Shown piece after piece: positions 60,375 to 64,000 of a stretch of DNA of 64,000 nucleotides. A program made the position numbers and the translations under genes. The notes beneath the pieces were generated by a model, which was not told where the DNA came from, searched no databases, and saw nothing but the letters and a program-made list of their open reading frames with translations. The stretch's first letter is position 1; every line of letters begins with the position of its first letter. Source of the stretch: Cyclina sinensis (taxonomy: Eukaryota > Mollusca > Bivalvia > Venerida > Veneridae); contig JAAONU010000016.1 in the NCBI GenBank assembly GCA_012932295.1, forward strand, positions 13,556,111 through 13,620,110, in the 5' to 3' direction.

Positions 60375-60485
60375 AGGAAATCGATTCTTTGGCTCAGTGG
60401 TCTAGAGATTATTCATGACCTTACAGGCGTGGTTTTAAATCACGCAGCGACTGTGATTCTTTTGATGCACTGCATCTTTCAATTA
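60375..60485 (+). repeat. tRNA-derived SINE, copy 2 (pairs with 30070-30190)
   Basis: TCAGGAAATCGATTCTTTGG then CTCAGTGGTCTAGAGA gives the A-box-like part. The B-box-like GTGGTTTTAAATCACG is more degraded than in copy 1. The downstream body TGATGCACTGCATCTTTC matches copy 1. Confidence 0.6.
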
Positions 60486-61088
60486 AAAGTTCGAAAATCA
60501 CTCATCTGTGACTTTCTTGTAATAAAGTTTTCTTTTTGTAATATATAATCTGTCTCGAGGTGAAATACTGTTATAAAATTGGAGTAACTTCAAAATATGA
60601 CAGGAGTTTATGACAGATCATGCCTTATAAGTAAAACTGATCCTGATGTCAGCTTCTAGAATTCCAGTGATCTTTTTCTTCTTTTTTGCAAACTGACAAT
60701 AAAATAAGAAAAGTTGGTATTATTTTGTCTGTTTTTTTTTCTTTCTTTTGTCGTTTTTTTTTTTGCAATCTCGCTTGATAGCGTCACTTTAAAATGTACT
60801 TAAATATATTTTTGATCCTTGACTTAAAATCTCACATTTGAAGCCATGCATTGTCTGAAAGCAAAACATAGCATGGTGTCAATGGTTTCGAATGACTAAG
60901 AGTAACATTATTCCGACATCGTATTGGGAGTAGAGTTCAGTTATTTTAGACAGTAGTATTTTAAGTCTTAATCACAAAAGTAACGATTAAATTCCTCGTA
61001 TTTTAAACCATCAGAATAAATGTACTAACACCTACATCTGTGTTATGAACAGTCTTAATTGAGTATGTGAGGTGGTGGGATGCGAAAC

Positions 61089-61089
<1 letters not shown>
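60486..61089. other. No gene seen
   Basis: AT-rich with T homopolymers near 60730-60765. No supportable gene. Confidence 0.4.

Positions 61090-61121
<32 letters not shown>
61090..61121 (+). repeat. Poly-T run
   Basis: About 31 consecutive T followed by GTTTGTTTTGTTTTTTG. It could be the reverse complement of a retroposon poly-A tail, but nothing recognisable lies to its right in the minus orientation. Confidence 0.9.
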
Positions 61122-61569
61122 TTTGTTTTGTTTTTTGATAATGGAGCGTATTTTCACGAAGATACATTAACAGAAAAAGTTAACTTTCAATCACATACAA
61201 GCAACGGTTACGCCATTTATTGATTCTGAATACTGGCAGGCAAATAAAGCAATATCTACAGCTGACAAGCAAGTCAGTAAACGGGAGAATTCTAACTGTA
61301 GATAACGAGAAAAATATTCTAAACATGTAATACACTCATCTATTTGGTTTATGTCTTCATTGTTAAAGCCTTCTAGTACACATATTAAAAGAGATGCGCT
61401 ACCAGAAAACATGTGCTATTAATAAACGCATTTTTTTCTTTTAATTCATTTCATCTCAAGGAATCTGTATGCTGCGTACACCTGTAATGACAACTTCATG
61501 CAATTACCGAACAATGTGGTTTCGAGAATTATGTTGGCGGTCACTTACAAGTAAAACGGAAGTACATTT

Positions 61570-62230
61570 TTGTCGCCCTTTCGAAGAAACCGCGATAAAT
61601 AGGGATCGCTTTGTCCGTCGGTCCGTCCGTCACGAAATCTTAATGTTAGCTATAACTTTGCCATTTCTTAATATTTCCTCATCAAATTTTCAAATTCTAT
61701 TGCTTACGACAACAGGTTCGTGATGATGCCAAAATCTTAAGGTCAAGGTCATATTTGACAGAGTTATGCCCATTTTTACGAAAACTTAACGTTGGCAATA
61801 ACTGTGCCATTTCTTAATATTTCCTCAACAAACTTTCAAATTATATTGCTTACGACAACAGGGTCATGATGAAGCCAAAATCTTTAGGTCAGAATCACAT
61901 CTGACAGAGTTATGCCCCTTTTTGTACTTAGATTTTGTCAAGAAAACTTAACATTGGCTGTTTAGGTCCATTTCTCAGAAACTATCAAAGCTATTTACTT
62001 CAAATTAACAATACATGTATACAATCCAAATATGACACCATTTCTCAAGGTCAGATTACCCTTAAATTTATTTTTGCAAAGTTATGCCCCTTAAAATGTC
62101 TATGTTAACCTTTCTGTTAATGTCCATTTCACAAAAAGTGTCAAAGATATTCCATTCACACATGGAATACTTGATCACCAGCTAGACCCCTGAAAAGATT
62201 GTTGGTACCCATGTCCCTGGGGTCACAATT
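61570..62230 (+). repeat. Tandem interspersed repeat, about 130-160-base unit
   Basis: It opens with a TCCGTCGGTCCGTCCGTCAC block like the CGTCCGTCC at the left end of the 58306 element. The phrases CTTAA.GTTGGC.ATAACT.TGCCATTTCTTAATATTTCCTC and TTGCTTACGACAACAG..CATGATG..GCCAAAATCTT.AGGTCA recur at 61640 and 61785, and GACAGAGTTATGCCCC twice more. It looks like a tandem-core element of the same general architecture as 58306-60142 but unrelated in core sequence. Confidence 0.6.
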
Positions 62231-62289
62231 GCTTATACTTATATATAGGAAAAAATTTTCTTAAGCCTAGAAATAGAATATTTACTGAC

Positions 62290-62990
62290 ATGAGATGGGT
62301 AAGTTCCCCCCACTCTCCTCAAACACCCGCTTTGCATGGGGACACCCCCTTACACTCCCTCCGGCGTCACCCCCACTCACCAACTCTTTTCTTTCGTAAT
62401 TTATTTTATTTAATATGTAGGTACTTCCCTGTATGGGAACCCCCCACCATGTTTCCCCCGCCCCCCCCCCTGAAAAAAATTAAATATGTAGGTATGAAGT
62501 TACTTGACTCCCCCCCACCCCTGAAAAAAAGAGTTTTTTTTTCTGTTTAATTTGAAAAGAACTTCTGAAGCTTTGAAATAAACTTTTAACTTACATGAGA
62601 TGGGTCAGTACTCCCCCCACCCCTGCATGGGACCCCCCTTTCTTACGACCCCACCTCTTTACCGGCCCACCAATTTTTTCTTATTTTTTTTAAATATGTA
62701 GATACTTGACCTATCCCCCACCCCATCAGACCCTCTCCCCCCCCCACAAATTTCCTTTTTCTCACATGAGTAACCCACTCCCTAGCCTAGCACTAAACTA
62801 TTTATTTACATGGGATGAGTAGGTATTTCTTCCACCCCCCCCCCCCCCCCCCCCCGATTTTTTACTACATAGGTACTCGACTCCAAATCCATCCTCAACA
62901 CCCCCCACCAGAAACCCTCCCCCTCCCCTCCGCCTAAGAATGTTTTTTCATCTTATATAACTAGGTACTTGCCCTCCCCCACTCAATTTT
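62290..62990 (+). repeat. C-rich low-complexity region
   Basis: Repeated runs of 5-20 C separated by AT-rich words, with TACATGAGATGGGT-AGTAC.CCCCCC and AAATATGTAGGTACTTGAC-like phrases recurring several times (about 62290, 62415, 62595, 62700, 62810). The G-rich complement could form quadruplexes. The open frames across it are low-complexity artefacts. It is followed at 62999 by GGGCCTCTTGT, which resembles the right-end sequence of the 58306 element, so it may be the interior of one element starting near 61570. Confidence 0.7.
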
Positions 62991-63045
62991 TTTCGCTTGG
63001 GCCTCTTGTTTAACTTAGCTTATAATTCATTATCCAGCACTGAGA

Positions 63046-63080
63046 AAAGTCGAGCGTGCTGTCTGCGGACAGGTCTTGTT
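63046..63080 (+). repeat. Hairpin end similar to HINE 3' termini
   Basis: CTGTC-TGCG-GACAG forms a five-pair stem and is followed by GTCTTGTT, the same layout of hairpin then CTTGT as at 60121-60142. The upstream AAAGTCGAGCGTG is not shared. It may be the right terminus of another tandem-core element. Confidence 0.45.
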
Positions 63081-64000
63081 GTACTTGGACTAGCATTCTG
63101 TCTTTTCAAGCAGGCTCTTGTTTACCTCTTTAGTTATTCTAACAAAGTATCCAAGGGCGACACAAGTGTTCAACTGAACACCCATCTATTTTCTCTATGT
63201 TCTATATTTTATTATTCTTTTTGTCAAGTGGATATAACAAAATGTTATTTTTATTCGCTTTGCATTGAGTTATGTGTGCTCGTTCTCGGAGTGAAATGTA
63301 ATACTTTTAGAATTGGTGAACATTGTCCGTTAACCCCGATAAAAATTGCTTAATGCATGGCCATCTGGTCAAAAATTAGTTGTGCAAAGGGGATAACATG
63401 TGTATACATTGACTTACATAGAAACAACTGTTTTTAAAAACTGCAAGACCTCGAGCTTAGATCATTTGTGTGTTTCGCAGACATCTTCCAAGTTTGCTCA
63501 AATAATGGCACATAGTTAAAATTGGTGCCATCCCAGACATTTACGTTTTTACATTTACAGAATTTTTCACGAAACACTTGAACAATCCCCTTGTCAGAAA
63601 CTGCTTATGTAGTTGAGGTATGTCAATGTGTAGACGTTTTTACCAAGTTTGTTAATAGTATGCCCCTGGTACCAGAATTTGACCTGCCCAAAGCGTAACC
63701 AGTTAAAAAAAATGCATAAAGTGAACAAAATCATTTCCTAATCTGTATAGACTACGGCAGTGAAAATTGGCGTGTAACGTTTTCTAGTCTAGTATTTTTT
63801 TAAGATTGCTGAAGTTTTGGCCCATGAGTCAACATTTGACCTGCTCCTGGGTTCATTTATTTACATATTTGGTATATAGCTTTGTGGCGTAGGCAATGAA
63901 ATCGTTGGCCCTTGTCATAAGAGACCCATTTAGTTTTATGCATTGAAATAGGAAAAACTTGAAATCAGAAAATAATTTAGAAAGGAAACGTAATATTATG
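63081..64000. other. No gene seen
   Basis: AT-rich to the window edge. The open frame 62997-63353 starts inside a repeat terminus and shows no recognisable domain. Confidence 0.4.

Noticed and set aside
62290..62550. 86-codon proline-rich frame
   Set aside because: It runs over C-rich low-complexity repeats and is an artefact of composition.
62997..63353. 118-codon frame with hydrophobic segments
   Set aside because: It begins in one repeat terminus and crosses another; AT-rich sequence gives such hydrophobic translations by chance and no domain is recognised.

Overview
The window looks like non-genic DNA from an animal nuclear genome. It is AT-rich, the coding relics carry GT..AG introns, tRNA-derived short repeats and microsatellites are scattered throughout, and almost every recognisable protein-coding stretch is a transposable element. 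The element mix (L1/Tx1-like, jockey/CR1-like and Penelope-like reverse transcriptases, Harbinger and Tc1 DNA transposons, tandem-repeat-cored elements resembling bivalve 'pearl'/Helentron-derived elements) suggests a mollusc, most likely a bivalve. That assignment is inferred from repeat style and not proven by any host gene. No complete host gene was found; one 48-base candidate first coding exon (10572-10619) is the best host-gene hint.

Layout. 1-3.7 kb: minus-strand L1/Tx1-like LINE (endonuclease, reverse transcriptase, C-terminal zinc knuckle) with a few frameshifts. 4.27-4.53 kb: four copies of a 63-base repeat that keeps a reading frame open. 4.6-10.5 kb: no genes, a dispersed repeat (6.6 kb), degenerate tandem repeats and a hairpin. 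10.78-17.64 kb: a 6.86-kb Harbinger/PIF element with 28-base terminal inverted repeats, a CAG target duplication, a three-exon HARBI1-like transposase and the last two exons of a second, convergent gene. 17.98-18.20 kb: a small inverted-repeat element. 18.2-26.9 kb: no genes. 26.9-27.8 kb: an eroded LINE reverse transcriptase followed by a second copy of the 6.6-kb repeat. 28-37.4 kb: tRNA-derived repeats, a foldback element at 32.1 kb and several tandem arrays. 38.75-39.20 kb: an inverted-repeat element flanked by TTAA that contains a tRNA-like sequence. 40.2-43.9 kb: jockey/CR1-like LINE material with two 3' ends. 46.7-48.3 kb: a second, older L1/Tx1-like copy. 52.2-53.6 kb: a Penelope-like reverse transcriptase relic. 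55.4-56.4 kb: a Tc1 transposase relic. 58.3-60.1 kb: a hairpin-ended element with about 11 copies of a 145-base repeat. 61.5-63.1 kb: related simple and C-rich repeats.

How the parts work together: the best-resolved unit is the Harbinger element. Its transposase and convergent partner gene would normally cooperate on the inverted repeats. The transposase reading frame is broken by what looks like one missing base, and the partner's DNA-binding exon was not found, so the copy is probably inactive. Its target site, reconstructed without the element, is an 11-base palindrome centred on the duplicated CAG, a known Harbinger-type signature.
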